Origin: Alphaproteobacteria bacterium
GTDB taxonomy: Bacteria > Pseudomonadota > Alphaproteobacteria > Rhizobiales > Xanthobacteraceae
DNA length: 64,000 bases
Assembly (NCBI GenBank): GCA_016869215.1
Contig: VGEP01000021.1
Location: forward strand, 1 to 64,000
Direction: 5' to 3'
Part shown: positions 49,374-59,061 of the stretch, piece by piece
Numbering within the stretch: the stretch's first letter is position 1
How the letters are laid out: each line of letters begins with the position of its first letter
Position numbers and translations under genes: made by a program
The notes under the pieces: model-generated
Database searches by the model: none
What the model was told of the DNA's origin: nothing
Seen by the model: the letters and a program-made list of their open reading frames with translations, nothing else

Positions 49374-51152
49374 TCAATCCTTCTGCAGCAGCCGCGGCAG
49401 CCACACCGAGATCACCGCGGGCGTGCCCTTGCGGGTCTGTTCGAGCCCGCGCCGCAGCGCCGCCTCGATCTCACCCGGGTCGGTGACGTTCTCGCCGTAG
49501 CAGCCGGCGGCTTCCGCCTCCTTGGCGTAGTCGATGGGCGGATCGAAATAGCCGCCGTCGTAATTGGCCTTCGCGGCGTAGCTCTTGTCCGCGCCATAGA
49601 CGCGGTTGATGCGCAGCGTGCCGGTGGAGTAGCTGCGGTTCTGGTACACGATCGACATGTAGGGCGCGTTGTAGTGCTTGGCGGCCCACAGCGCGTGGAT
49701 CGGCGTGCCGAACATGTAGAAGCCGTCGCCGGAGATGCCGACCACGTCGCGGTCGGGCGCTGCGAGCTTCGCGCCGAACGCCGCGCCCGGCGACCAGCCG
49801 CCGCTCGACGCCGGATTGTGGAAGTACGAACCCGGCCGCGAGCAGCGCAGATAATCGTGCACCTGGTTCTGCGAAATCGTTTCGTCGAACACAATGCAGT
49901 TGTCGTCCAGCACCTGGCCGATGCAATGCGACAGCCATTTCGGATCGATCGGGCTCTTTGCGCTGCGCGATTTGGCGTCGGCAGCGAGATCGTTGCGGCG
50001 CTTGGCGGAGGCCTCCGCGCACACTTTCGCCCTCGCGGCGAAGCGGCGCTTGTCGTCGGGCGTGATCAGCCGCGCGGCATCGGCGGTCAGCGCCTCGATG
50101 ACGGACAGCGGATCGGCGGTGAGCCGCAGGTCCGCGGTGAATTCCATGGTGGGGATGCGGCGCTTTGCCGGCTCGACGTCCGTGATTGCGACCCAGGCGG
50201 AGTCCGGCGGCGGATTGCTGTCGGCAAGCCAGGGAATGTCGACGTCGAGGCACAGCACCACATCGGCGTCCTTCAGATGCGCCTCGCTCATGTAGAGCGG
50301 GTGGTCGAGCGGGAAACACAGATACGCGCGCAGCCCCGACTGCGCGACCGGAAGGCCCAGCATTTCGCAGAGCCTGACCAGTGCCGGCACGGTCGCGGGA
50401 TTGCGGCCCGAGCGCGCCGTGAGCACGAACGGATTCTCGGCCTTGATCAGCCGCTGTGCGATCTCGCGGATGCCTTCGGCGTCGGGGGCTGCGGGTCGCG
50501 CCACGCCGAGCTGGTCCATGGTCGGAAACTTTGCGCCGTTGATCTTGTTCAGCGACACCTCTCTCGGCAGCGTGAGATAAACCGGCCCGCAAGGCTCCGT
50601 GCAGGCCACCTGCAGCGCACGCGAGATCATCAGTCCCGCGTTGTCCTGCATCTGCATGCGGTGATCCCACTTGGTGTACTGCCGCACGATGGAATTCTGG
50701 TCGAAGCTCTGTTGCAGCCAGATGTGGCCGCCGCCGTCGCGCGCGCCGAACACGCCGCTGCCGGGAAAGCTCGTCGGCGAGCCGCCGCCGGTGATGATCA
50801 CCGGCAATCCGGTGTGGAACGCGGTGTGCACCGCGCCGCCATAGTGCTGCGTGCCGCAGTCGACATGGGCCGCGGTCACCGCGGGCTTGCCCGACACCGC
50901 GGCGTAGCCCAGCGCCGCGTTCAGCGAGGCATGCTCGTGCGTCACCGTGATCAGCTTCGGCGCCTTGCGGCCCTGCGCGTGCGCCTTGGCGACGGCCTCC
51001 TGGTAGAAGCCGATCTCCGAGCCCGAGGTGAAGAACACATAATCGACGCCGGCCGCGGCCATGGCGGCGATCATGGCGTCGCCGTTGTCGTCGGCGGGAA
51101 ACTCGCTCCATGCGCGCGTTTCATTGCGTAGAACGCCGACATGCTTGTTCAT
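49374..51152 (-). CDS. Thiamine-diphosphate-dependent enzyme, acetolactate-synthase-like
   Basis: 592 residues. The PYR domain has HEHASLNAALGYAAVSGKPAV with the catalytic Glu in HEH. The PP domain has ISGDGFYMFGTPIHALWAAKH and MSIVYQNRSYSTGTLRINRV (GDG-x25-N). It is distinct from the enzyme at 16456. The family covers many decarboxylases and ligases of 2-oxo acids. Together with the downstream hydrolase, Bug binding protein and reductase it forms a four-gene minus-strand operon that suggests catabolism of a carboxylic acid; the actual substrate is not known. Confidence 0.87.
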   Translation of the reverse strand: MNKHVGVLRNETRAWSEFPADDNGDAMIAAMAAAGVDYVFFTSGSEIGFYQEAVAKAHAQGRKAPKLITVTHEHASLNAALGYAAVSGKPAVTAAHVDCGTQHYGGAVHTAFHTGLPVIITGGGSPTSFPGSGVFGARDGGGHIWLQQSFDQNSIVRQYTKWDHRMQMQDNAGLMISRALQVACTEPCGPVYLTLPREVSLNKINGAKFPTMDQLGVARPAAPDAEGIREIAQRLIKAENPFVLTARSGRNPATVPALVRLCEMLGLPVAQSGLRAYLCFPLDHPLYMSEAHLKDADVVLCLDVDIPWLADSNPPPDSAWVAITDVEPAKRRIPTMEFTADLRLTADPLSVIEALTADAARLITPDDKRRFAARAKVCAEASAKRRNDLAADAKSRSAKSPIDPKWLSHCIGQVLDDNCIVFDETISQNQVHDYLRCSRPGSYFHNPASSGGWSPGAAFGAKLAAPDRDVVGISGDGFYMFGTPIHALWAAKHYNAPYMSIVYQNRSYSTGTLRINRVYGADKSYAAKANYDGGYFDPPIDYAKEAEAAGCYGENVTDPGEIEAALRRGLEQTRKGTPAVISVWLPRLLQKD

Positions 51153-51269
51153 GGATCGCTCCCTTTATCGCAGGCAGTTTGCAGCTTTCCGCGGTGCCCA
51201 CAAGCAGCATATTTGCCGGCCTTTCTGCGAGCGGCTACGATTTGCGGGAATAGGTCCGGGGAGGAAACG

Positions 51270-52244
51270 ATGGTTGCCAGATTTGGAGCGCTGTTCGCAG
51301 TCGCCCTGTCGTCCTGCGCGTTCGCCGCGTCGCAAGCGCAGGCGCAGCTCAATCCGCAGCGTAACGTCACGCTGGTGGTGCCGATCGGAGCCGGCGGCGG
51401 CGTCGACACCATGGCGCGGCTGGTCGCCGCCAAGCTTCAGGAGCGGATGAAGCTCACATTCGTGGTCGAGAACCGCGTCGGAGCGGGCGGCGCCATCGGC
51501 ACCGACTCCGTCGCCAAGGCCGCGCCTGACGGCCATACGCTGCTGTTCATGGAAATGGGCGCGGCGATCCGCAAATGGCTGCACGCGGGCACGCCGTTCG
51601 ATGTCATTAAGGACTTCGAGCCGGTGTCGCAGGTCTCGATGATCCAGATCCTGCTGTTTGCGACTCCATCGTTCCCGGCCAACGATCTCAAGGGCACCAT
51701 CGCCTTCACCAAGGCGAATCCCGACAAGGCCTCGGCGGGCATCCCGGGCGTCGGCTCGCCGCACCATATGGCGGCGGCTATGCTCGACGTCGCCGCCAAC
51801 ATCAAGCTCACCACCGTGACCTATCGCGGCGCGGCTGCCGCGGTAAACGACCTCATCGCCGGACAATTGCCGCTGACCTGGGCCGCGCCGACCGCGGTCG
51901 TGCCGCACGTCCAGGCGGGCAAGGCCAAGGCCATCGGCGTCGCCTCGCCAACGCGTTTTGCCGGACTGCCGCAGGTGCAGACCTTCAAGGAGAACGCGGG
52001 CCTCGACATCGACGCCGACACCTGGTTCGGCGTGGTCGCGCCGGCCAGGACGCCGAAATCGATCGTGGCGCAGCTCGAAAAGGAGATTAAGGCCGTCACC
52101 GAGCTGCCCGACATTCGCCAGCGGGCCGAAGCCGCCGGCCTCACCATCAGCTACGGCGATAGCGAGCGGTTCCGCAAGCGGATCGCTGCCGATCATGAGC
52201 GCTTCGGCAAGCTGATCCAGGCGGCGGGGATCAAGCCGAACTGA
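51270..52244 (+). CDS. Bug/TctC family substrate-binding protein
   Basis: 324 residues from ATG 51270 (Shine-Dalgarno GGGGAGGA). Signal peptide MVARFGALFAVALSSCAFAA, then NPQRNVTLVVPIGAGGGVDTMARL, ENRVGAGGAIGTDSVAKAAPDG. Divergent from the ThDP enzyme gene (117 bp apart) and followed 7 bp later by an FAD monooxygenase gene, so probably in an operon with it. The transported substrate is unknown. Confidence 0.9.
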   Translation: MVARFGALFAVALSSCAFAASQAQAQLNPQRNVTLVVPIGAGGGVDTMARLVAAKLQERMKLTFVVENRVGAGGAIGTDSVAKAAPDGHTLLFMEMGAAIRKWLHAGTPFDVIKDFEPVSQVSMIQILLFATPSFPANDLKGTIAFTKANPDKASAGIPGVGSPHHMAAAMLDVAANIKLTTVTYRGAAAAVNDLIAGQLPLTWAAPTAVVPHVQAGKAKAIGVASPTRFAGLPQVQTFKENAGLDIDADTWFGVVAPARTPKSIVAQLEKEIKAVTELPDIRQRAEAAGLTISYGDSERFRKRIAADHERFGKLIQAAGIKPN

Positions 52245-52251
52245 CTGGACC

Positions 52252-53517
52252 ATGCTCGCCATCGTCGCCGGCGGGGGCATCGCGGGGCTCACCTGCGCGC
52301 TGAGCCTGCATCAGGTCGGCATCGCCTGCCGCGTCTACGAGGCGGTGCCGCATCTGGCTCCGCTCGGCTACGGCATCAACCTGCAGCCCAACGCGGTGCG
52401 GGAACTGTTCGCGCTCGGCCTTGGCGAGCGGCTGAGCGAGGCCGGAATCCTTACGGCCGAGCTTGCGATGTACAACAAGCACGGCCAGCTGATCTGGACC
52501 GAGCCGCGCGGCCGCGCCGCGGGCTACCGCTGGCCGCAGATTTCGATTTCGCGTGGCACGCTGCACGAGATTTTGCTCGGCGCGATCCGCGAGCGCATCG
52601 GCGCGGACGCGGTCGTCACCGGTCGCCGGCTGTCGTCGTTCGAGCAGCGCGGCGACCGGGTGATTGCCCGCTTCGTCGATCCGAAGGGTGAACCTGCGGG
52701 AGAGGCCGAGGGCGACGTTCTGATCGGCGCCGACGGCATCCACTCCGCCGTGCGCCGGCAGTTCTATTCGGGCGAGAAGGCGGTGTTCGACGGCTATCTG
52801 CACTACCGCGGCGTCGTCGAGACCGAGCCCTATCTCACCGGCGCGTCGATGGTGGTGGTCGGCCACCGCCACCACCGCGCGATCCTCTATCCGGTCGCCA
52901 GGCGCCCGGGCGGCAAGGTCATGGTCAACTGGCTCGCCTACACGCGCATCCCGCCGGGCTCGCCGCCAATGGAAGCGTGGGACACGGCCGCCGACCGGCA
53001 GGCCTGCGTCGACAGCTACAAGGGCTGGACCTATCCCTGGCTCGACGTCCGTGGCCTGTTCGCTGCGACGCCGGCAGAGATGGTGCTGCAACTGCCGAAC
53101 GTCGACCGCGATCCGGTGCCGCGCTGGAGCTTCGACCGTGTCACGCTGATCGGCGACGCCGCGCATCCGATGCAGCCGGTCGGCGCGCAGGCCGGTTCGC
53201 AGGCGATCGTCGACGGCCGCGTGCTGGCCGCCTCGATGCTGGAATCGCGCAATCCCGTGGAGGCGCTGACCCGCTACCAGGACCGGCGGATCGCTGCGAT
53301 GAACGACATGGTCCTGCGCAACCGCAGCCTCGGCCTCGAAACCATCCTGCAGATCGCCGAGGAGCGCGCGCCCAACGGATTTGCGCACATCCACGACGTT
53401 CTGTCGCAGCAGGAGCTCGAGGCCACCGCGCTGAACTACAAGAAGGCGGCGGGCTTCGACGTCGAGATGGTCAACAGCCGGGACTCCTTTGTCGAGCTTC
53501 CAGCGCGGGCGAGCTAA
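52252..53517 (+). CDS. FAD-dependent monooxygenase (salicylate-hydroxylase-like)
   Basis: 421 residues. N-terminal FAD motif AIVAGGGIAGLTCALSLHQV, then GD motif VTLIGDAAHPMQPVGAQAGSQ with the DG fingerprint VLIGADGIHSAVRRQ. This is the group A flavin monooxygenase family that hydroxylates aromatic acids using NAD(P)H and O2. Its place directly after a Bug protein gene suggests uptake and hydroxylation of an aromatic carboxylate. Overlaps the convergent Bug gene by 4 bp. Confidence 0.9.
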   Translation: MLAIVAGGGIAGLTCALSLHQVGIACRVYEAVPHLAPLGYGINLQPNAVRELFALGLGERLSEAGILTAELAMYNKHGQLIWTEPRGRAAGYRWPQISISRGTLHEILLGAIRERIGADAVVTGRRLSSFEQRGDRVIARFVDPKGEPAGEAEGDVLIGADGIHSAVRRQFYSGEKAVFDGYLHYRGVVETEPYLTGASMVVVGHRHHRAILYPVARRPGGKVMVNWLAYTRIPPGSPPMEAWDTAADRQACVDSYKGWTYPWLDVRGLFAATPAEMVLQLPNVDRDPVPRWSFDRVTLIGDAAHPMQPVGAQAGSQAIVDGRVLAASMLESRNPVEALTRYQDRRIAAMNDMVLRNRSLGLETILQIAEERAPNGFAHIHDVLSQQELEATALNYKKAAGFDVEMVNSRDSFVELPARAS

Positions 53518-54491
53518 AGAATCCCCGCGACGCCGGCTTTCTTCGCAATCGCGCCCCAGAATGCGATTTCCGATCGGATGTAAGCCCTCAGCGCGTCGGG
53601 CTTCATCGAGCGGCCGGGCGTGATGCCCTGGCTCACAAGCTGCGACCGCACCGCGGCGTCGCCATAGATCGCTTCGACCTCGGCATGGAGCCGGTCGACG
53701 ACAGGCTGCGGCGTGCGCGCCGGCGCGAGCAGCATGTACCAGAGCGCGAGATCGAAGCCCGGCAGTCCGGTCTCCGCGAGAGGCGGGATGCCCTTCAGAT
53801 TGTCGTCGCGCTCCTTGGTGCTGATCCCGATCGCGCGGACCTTGCCCGCGTCGATCATGCCGCGCGCGACCGAGTGGCCGACGAACATCATCGACACGTG
53901 CCCCGCCGCGACGTCGCTCAGCGCGGGCGATGCGCCGCGATAGGGCACGTGGGTGATGTCGAGCTTCAGTTCGCCCTTCAGCAGCTCGCCCTGCAGGTGC
54001 AGCACCGTGCCGGCGCCGGTCGAGGCGTAGTTGAGCTTGCCCGGATTGTCCTTGGCATAGCGCACGATTTCGGCGACCGACCGGATCGGAAGCGCGGCGT
54101 TGACCACCAAGACCTGCGGCGTGCGCCCGACGAAGTAGATGGGCGCGAAATCGGCGACCGGATCGTAGGGCAGGCTCTTGCTGACGGTTGCATTGATCGC
54201 GAGCGCCGGATTTCCGGCGACCAGCAGCGTGTAGCCGTCGGGCGCGGCCTTTGCGACCGAGTTGGTGCCGAGCACCGTGCCCGCGCCCTGCCGGTTCTCG
54301 ATCACAAACGGCTGGCGCAGCCGCTCTTCCAGCTTGGCCCCGATGATGCGGGCGGCGGCGCTGTAGGTGCCGCCGGTTGCGACCGGCGAGACGATGGTGA
54401 CGGTGCGGCTCGGGTAGTCGGCTTGCGCGAACGCTGCGGTGGCGCCTGCAAGCGCAAGCGCCAAACCGGCCGACACGCGGAAACGTGACAT
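53514..54491 (-). CDS. Bug/TctC family substrate-binding protein
   Basis: 325 residues. Signal peptide MSRFRVSAGLALALAGATAA, then ADYPSRTVTIVSPVATGGTYS and ENRQGAGTVLGTNSVAKAAPDG. A third Bug gene within 7 kb. Its gene is convergent with the FAD monooxygenase and divergent from the aldehyde dehydrogenase (151 bp between). Ligand unknown. Confidence 0.9.
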   Translation of the reverse strand: MSRFRVSAGLALALAGATAAFAQADYPSRTVTIVSPVATGGTYSAAARIIGAKLEERLRQPFVIENRQGAGTVLGTNSVAKAAPDGYTLLVAGNPALAINATVSKSLPYDPVADFAPIYFVGRTPQVLVVNAALPIRSVAEIVRYAKDNPGKLNYASTGAGTVLHLQGELLKGELKLDITHVPYRGASPALSDVAAGHVSMMFVGHSVARGMIDAGKVRAIGISTKERDDNLKGIPPLAETGLPGFDLALWYMLLAPARTPQPVVDRLHAEVEAIYGDAAVRSQLVSQGITPGRSMKPDALRAYIRSEIAFWGAIAKKAGVAGIL

Positions 54492-54642
54492 GCGCGGCCT
54501 CCTGCCTCGTTCCGGCTCTTGTCTGGGCCCGCATCGCGGGCGTGCTGCGTCCGGTTGCCCGAGTGTAACCGCAAACCTGGGAAATTTGCCCCTCTCATTT
54601 TAAGATGGCCGGCGCCGCGCGAGGCGGCATGTGGACGCTCGG

Positions 54643-56178
54643 ATGAATGCAGACGCCAGCTTGAAACCGGTGCGCGAGACGGCGCTTGCGATCCTCGCGC
54701 GCCTCGGTGTGCCGGAATCCGCCTTCCGCGATGGCGGCATGGCGGCGCGCTCGCCGATTACCGGAGAGACCGTCGCGCACGTCCCGGCGACGACGCCCGC
54801 CGAAGCGGCCGATGCCATCGGCCGCGCGGCTGGGGCCTTCGAGTCCTGGCGCGCGGTGCCGGCGCCCCGGCGCGGCGAACTGGTGCGGCTCCTTGGCGAG
54901 GAATTGCGCGCGGCCAGAAGCGATCTCGGCATGCTGGTGACGCTCGAAGCCGGCAAGATCGCCTCCGAGGGTCTGGGCGAGGTCCAGGAGATGATCGACA
55001 TCTGCGACTTCGCAGTGGGGCTTTCGCGCCAGCTCTACGGCCGCACCATCGCGACCGAGCGGCCGGACCATCGCATGATGGAGACCTGGCACCCGCTTGG
55101 GGTCTGCGGCGTCATCAGCGCGTTCAACTTCCCCGTTGCGGTGTGGTCGTGGAATGCGGCGCTGGCGCTGGTCTGCGGCGATCCGGTGGTGTGGAAGCCC
55201 TCCGAGAAGACGCCGCTCACCGCGCTCGCGGTCCACGCCATCGTCGGCCGCGCCATGCGGCGCTTCGGCAACGATGCGCCCGCGGGCCTGTGCGAGCTGC
55301 TGATCGGCGGCCGCGACATCGGCGAGGCGCTGGTGGACGATCCGCGCGTCGCGGTCGTGTCCGCCACCGGCTCGACCGCCATGGGCCGCACGGTCGGTCC
55401 TCGCCTGGCGGCGCGTTTCGCCCGCTCAATTCTGGAGCTCGGCGGCAACAACGCCGCCATCGTCGCGCCGTCGGCGGATCTCGACCTCGCGGTGCGTGCC
55501 GTGGCCTTCGCCGCCATGGGGACCGCGGGCCAGCGCTGCACCACGCTGCGGCGGCTTTTCGTCCACGAGCAGGTCCATGACGACATGGTTCGCCGGCTCG
55601 GGCGCGTCTATGAGACGGTCGCGGTCGGCGATCCGCGCAATCAGGCCACTCTGGTCGGCCCGCTGATCGACAAACGCGCCTTCGACGGCATGCAGGCGGC
55701 GCTTGCCGAAGTGCGTGCCGCGGGCGGCGTGGTGCGCGGCGGCGAGCGCGTTGCGATCGGCGGGGAGGGCGCATTCTACGTCCGGCCTGCGCTCTGCGAG
55801 ATGCCCGCGCATGCGGGTCCCGTGCTGCGCGAGACCTTCGCGCCGATCCTCTACGTGCTGCGCTATTCGGATTTCGGCGAGGCGATCCGCATGCAGAACG
55901 CGGTCGGCGCAGGCCTGTCGTCCTCGGTCTTCACCCGTGACGTGCGGGAGGCCGAGCGGTTCATGTCGTCCGCGGGCTCCGACTGCGGCATCGCCAACGT
56001 CAACATCGGTCCCTCGGGCGCCGAGATCGGCGGCGCGTTCGGCGGCGAGAAGGAAACCGGCGGCGGCCGCGAAGCGGGCTCGGATTCGTGGAAAGCCTAC
56101 ATGCGCCGCGCCACCAACACGATCAACTACGGCGACGCGCTGCCGCTCGCCCAGGGCGTGAAGTTCGATATCGGCTGA
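54643..56178 (+). CDS. Aldehyde dehydrogenase, ALDH7 family (aminoadipate-semialdehyde-dehydrogenase-like)
   Basis: 511 residues from ATG 54643 (a GTG at 54631 is also in frame). Conserved features: VCGVISAFNFPVAVWSWNAAL, substrate Cys in GTAGQRCTTLRRLFVH, catalytic Glu in ILELGGNNAAIVAPS and FGGEKETGGGREAGSDSWK. The GEKETGGGREAGSDSWK tail is typical of the ALDH7/AmaB group that oxidises aminoadipate semialdehyde in lysine degradation. In this context it might oxidise another aldehyde. Divergent from a Bug gene. Confidence 0.9.
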   Translation: MNADASLKPVRETALAILARLGVPESAFRDGGMAARSPITGETVAHVPATTPAEAADAIGRAAGAFESWRAVPAPRRGELVRLLGEELRAARSDLGMLVTLEAGKIASEGLGEVQEMIDICDFAVGLSRQLYGRTIATERPDHRMMETWHPLGVCGVISAFNFPVAVWSWNAALALVCGDPVVWKPSEKTPLTALAVHAIVGRAMRRFGNDAPAGLCELLIGGRDIGEALVDDPRVAVVSATGSTAMGRTVGPRLAARFARSILELGGNNAAIVAPSADLDLAVRAVAFAAMGTAGQRCTTLRRLFVHEQVHDDMVRRLGRVYETVAVGDPRNQATLVGPLIDKRAFDGMQAALAEVRAAGGVVRGGERVAIGGEGAFYVRPALCEMPAHAGPVLRETFAPILYVLRYSDFGEAIRMQNAVGAGLSSSVFTRDVREAERFMSSAGSDCGIANVNIGPSGAEIGGAFGGEKETGGGREAGSDSWKAYMRRATNTINYGDALPLAQGVKFDIG

Positions 56179-56199
56179 ACACCGCGGGCTGGAGCTTCG

Positions 56200-56634
56200 T
56201 CAGTAGGCGACGCCGGTGTGGCGGTCGAATTGGTCGCGATGCGCGCCGGTATCCGGGTTGTCCTCGAACGGGCCGGCTGGGAACGCCGGCGTTTGCCTGT
56301 CGTCGAGATCCTCGTGACGCCGGGCGGAAGCGTAGGTTTCGAGCGCGCTTGAGCGCGCGACGGCCGCGTTACCTTTTGGACCTTGATGGGGGAACGCGGG
56401 TGTCGGCGTGCGGTAAGCGAACGGCTCCGGATAGTCCCGCGCCAGGTCGACCGTGCGCGGGGAGAACCGCTCCGCGCGCTGCGCGGCGGCGGCTTCCGCC
56501 AGGGCGTCGTCGACGAACTTCGGGCCGATCGCAATGGCGCCGATCGCAAATCCGGTCGTGAGGGCGCCGAATGCAACGGCAATTGCCCACATCCGTGGGG
56601 ACATCCGGAATTCGGCGCGCAGGGGCGGTCGCAT
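56200..56634 (-). CDS. Small single-span membrane protein of unknown function
   Basis: 144 residues with one transmembrane helix (MWAIAVAFGALTTGFAIGAI) near residues 15-34 followed by a hydrophilic Pro-rich domain (EPFAYRTPTPAFPHQGP and so on). No recognised domain. Convergent with the ALDH gene (21 bp). Confidence that it is a gene is moderate; the coding signal is consistent with the neighbourhood. Confidence 0.55.
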   Translation of the reverse strand: MRPPLRAEFRMSPRMWAIAVAFGALTTGFAIGAIAIGPKFVDDALAEAAAAQRAERFSPRTVDLARDYPEPFAYRTPTPAFPHQGPKGNAAVARSSALETYASARRHEDLDDRQTPAFPAGPFEDNPDTGAHRDQFDRHTGVAY

Positions 56635-56725
56635 GAGAACGCATCCGATGGCCCCCGCGCCGTCAATGCGCGAGGCGGAATGCGGTTCCCGTCACCGGGA
56701 CGGTGCGAACCCGGATGGAACTCAA

Positions 56726-56822
56726 GAGCTCCGGCTTTGATGGAATCAAAGCCGGGGCTCTTGCATGTTATTTTGACGCGTTTTCTTGACGCGAACCGGG
56801 TTCCACTTCGCTCGAAAACGCT
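56726..56822. repeat. Interspersed palindromic repeat upstream of the small membrane gene
   Basis: An inverted repeat GAGCTCCGGCTTTGAT / ATCAAAGCCGGGGCTC near 56728-56762 is followed by ATTTTGACGCGTTTTCTTGA and then ACGCGAACCGGGTTCCACTT (to about 56822). I associate this second motif with a repeat family in Bradyrhizobium-like genomes, by memory only. The gap 56635-56885 contains no gene. Confidence 0.6.
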
Positions 56823-56885
56823 GTGGAGATCGCCGGGCGCCAAGCGCTCAGCCGGCGATCTTCAAGACCTGCAATTTTGACGGGA

Positions 56886-57635
56886 TCAGATGTGGGCTGC
56901 GACCGAGTGCAGCCCGATGACGCGCACGAGCTGGCGCACCTCGCGCTTCTGGTCCTCGCGCAGCTGCCGCAACAGCGGCATCGCGGCCCAGATCAGCTTC
57001 TGCACTTCCGCGCTGTTGGTGTCGAGGTTCGGCTTGCCGCCGTTGGCGCGCATCGCGCCCCGGTGAAAATGCACGCGCGCCACGTCGCGCAACGCGGCTT
57101 CCACCGCCGGCCAATATTCCGCCTGCGACTGCGTCAGCTTCAGCCGCGAGCGGATGCCCACGATCTGGGCGTCGTCGAGCAGCCCTTCCGCGGTCGCGGG
57201 CGGGCGCTTCGGCTTGCGCGGCGGCAGCGGCGCGGCATCGAGTTCGACCGGGGTCGATGTGACGCTCGCAAGCGTCGGTCCGGCTGCGGGTGCGGATTGG
57301 AGCGCGTAGGCCGCGGTCTGGGGCGCGAGTTCCGCCGCGCCGCCGAGTGCCGGCGTCACCGCGTCGTAGAAGCGCTGAAGATCGCCGGCCGGAACGATTT
57401 CGGCCAGCGCGAACGATGGGCTCAGCTCCGATTGCAGCGCCGCCCGGACCATGATGGCGAGGCGGTCGGACTTGGCCTCGTAGTTGGAGACCTGCGGCGT
57501 ATGCTCGAACGGCGAGTCGGGCGTGGACCGCATCGCATAGGCGCTGACCACGGCCAGCGAGCCTGCTGCGGCGCCAAGAGCGATAAATCGGGTGAAAAAA
57601 CGAAAAGCGCCATTCGTTTGCAAGCGAATCCCCAC
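56886..57635 (-). CDS. Membrane-anchored protein with LTxxQ-like segment
   Basis: 249 residues (GTG start). N-terminal signal anchor FFTRFIALGAAAGSLAVVSA, a Pro/Ala-rich linker, and a helical C-terminus with RLKLTQSQAEYWPAVEAALR, similar to LTxxQ-motif periplasmic proteins (Spy/CpxP-like). Function unknown; an envelope-stress role is speculation. The gene is monocistronic. Confidence 0.68.
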   Translation of the reverse strand: MGIRLQTNGAFRFFTRFIALGAAAGSLAVVSAYAMRSTPDSPFEHTPQVSNYEAKSDRLAIMVRAALQSELSPSFALAEIVPAGDLQRFYDAVTPALGGAAELAPQTAAYALQSAPAAGPTLASVTSTPVELDAAPLPPRKPKRPPATAEGLLDDAQIVGIRSRLKLTQSQAEYWPAVEAALRDVARVHFHRGAMRANGGKPNLDTNSAEVQKLIWAAMPLLRQLREDQKREVRQLVRVIGLHSVAAHI

Positions 57636-57741
57636 GCCATTGAACCCGGCAATCGCTTGTTACTCGCAAATTGGGATTAATAATGGCTTAACCCTAATGC
57701 CGCCCTAAGCCGCAAAGGGCCGGTATTGCGCGGGGCGGGGC

Positions 57742-58437
57742 TCAGGCCGTATGCGCGATAAACGTCATCCGCGCGCGATTGTGGCCAATGTTGGTGCGGG
57801 CGCGCTGCGCCTTGAAGCCGGCGGCTTCGAGTTTGGCCACGATCTCGGCTTCGCTATAGCGGCGAATCCCGATCGACTTGCGAAGCTTCCAGTAGCTGGA
57901 AAAGTAGGTCCGCAGCAGGCCGCGGACCGCGGCCCAATAGAAGCCCTCCTGGGCCGCGAATCGCAGCAGCGCGAAGCCGTCGCCCAGCGCGGAGACACGC
58001 TTGGGGATCACGTCGCCCAGCACCAGCGAACCGCCGGGCTTCAGCAGCCGATGGAACGACTTCAGCAGCGCGTCGAAATCCGACTCCGACAGGTATTGCG
58101 ACACCGAATGCATCACGACCGTGTCGACCGAGTGGCCGGGCATAGTGGCCACGTCCTCGGGCTTGCGCACCACGATCTTGGGATTGGACGCATAGCGTCC
58201 GGCCAGGACGGTCCGCACGTTGGGCGCGGCCTCGCACAGGATCAGCCGCGACACGCCTTCCGACAGTTCGGCCGCGGACAGCGCCTCGCCGCAGCCGTAG
58301 TCCAGCATCGTGCCGCCTGCGGGCGCGTAGGGCTTCAGGTCGGCGGCGATGCGGCGGAAGTGCGCGGCAATATGCCTGGGGCCGACAAAGATTGTGTGTT
58401 TGGAATCCCAAAACGAAATCCAGTCGCCGTCGGCCAT
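57742..58437 (-). CDS. Class I SAM-dependent methyltransferase
   Basis: 231 residues. Motif I MLDYGCGEALSAAELSEGVS, followed by the acidic residue-containing LILCEAAPN and the post-I segment VDTVVMHSVSQYLSESDFDALL, typical of a class I methyltransferase. A RxLKPGGSLVLGDVIP motif (motif III region) follows. Substrate unknown. It is 13 bp downstream of the cupin gene, minus strand, so likely co-transcribed with it. Confidence 0.87.
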   Translation of the reverse strand: MADGDWISFWDSKHTIFVGPRHIAAHFRRIAADLKPYAPAGGTMLDYGCGEALSAAELSEGVSRLILCEAAPNVRTVLAGRYASNPKIVVRKPEDVATMPGHSVDTVVMHSVSQYLSESDFDALLKSFHRLLKPGGSLVLGDVIPKRVSALGDGFALLRFAAQEGFYWAAVRGLLRTYFSSYWKLRKSIGIRRYSEAEIVAKLEAAGFKAQRARTNIGHNRARMTFIAHTA

Positions 58438-58450
58438 GCGTGTGCGAGCC

Positions 58451-58981
58451 TCAGACGCCCCACAGGCGCATCAGCGGCCCCTGTTTGCCGAAGACCGGGT
58501 CGGATTCCGGAGGCGGCACCGCCGGGATCGCGGCAATGGCCTTGTCGTGCTCGGCCTTGCTGCCGCGGCAGAGGTCGTATTGGCCGGTCCGCGGATAGGC
58601 GCCGATCACCAGCAGGTCGATGGTGCTCCACAGGCATTGGTGGCCGGTACCGGCGGGCAGCACCACCACGTCGCCGGCGCCGAGATCGACATCGCGGCCG
58701 GTCTTGCCGCCGAAGCGCACCTTGGCGCGGCCGCGCGCAATCCCCATGCCCTCGTGGATCATCGAATGGTAGTGCACATAAGGGTACACGCCGTTGCGCC
58801 AGATGTTGTTGCCCCAGCCATTGTGCCGGAACATGTGCTCGATCCTGGTTTCCGGCTCGGACGTGCCGATCAGGTCGATCGCCCCGCGATAGAGCAGGAA
58901 CGGCAACTTTGGATTGTTGGGAACGGAGCCGTCGTCGGCGAATACATAAGCCGTCGGCTCGGACATGCGCTTCGAGGACAT
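58451..58981 (-). CDS. Cupin-domain protein
   Basis: 176 residues from ATG 58981 (or 171 from ATG 58966). The cupin motif is HYHSMIHEGMGIARGRAKVRF followed by GAGDVVVLPAGTGHQC, supporting a metal-binding beta-barrel. The family covers many small enzymes and sensors. Within the CDS, an upstream frame with carA is not shared. The role cannot be specified. Confidence 0.82.
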   Translation of the reverse strand: MSSKRMSEPTAYVFADDGSVPNNPKLPFLLYRGAIDLIGTSEPETRIEHMFRHNGWGNNIWRNGVYPYVHYHSMIHEGMGIARGRAKVRFGGKTGRDVDLGAGDVVVLPAGTGHQCLWSTIDLLVIGAYPRTGQYDLCRGSKAEHDKAIAAIPAVPPPESDPVFGKQGPLMRLWGV

Positions 58982-59061
58982 GGGCAGCCGGGTCGTTGCG
59001 ATTCGATAGGGCGCCGTTCTAACCCGTTCCGGCGATTCCGGCGAGTCTTCCGTGTGCGGTA

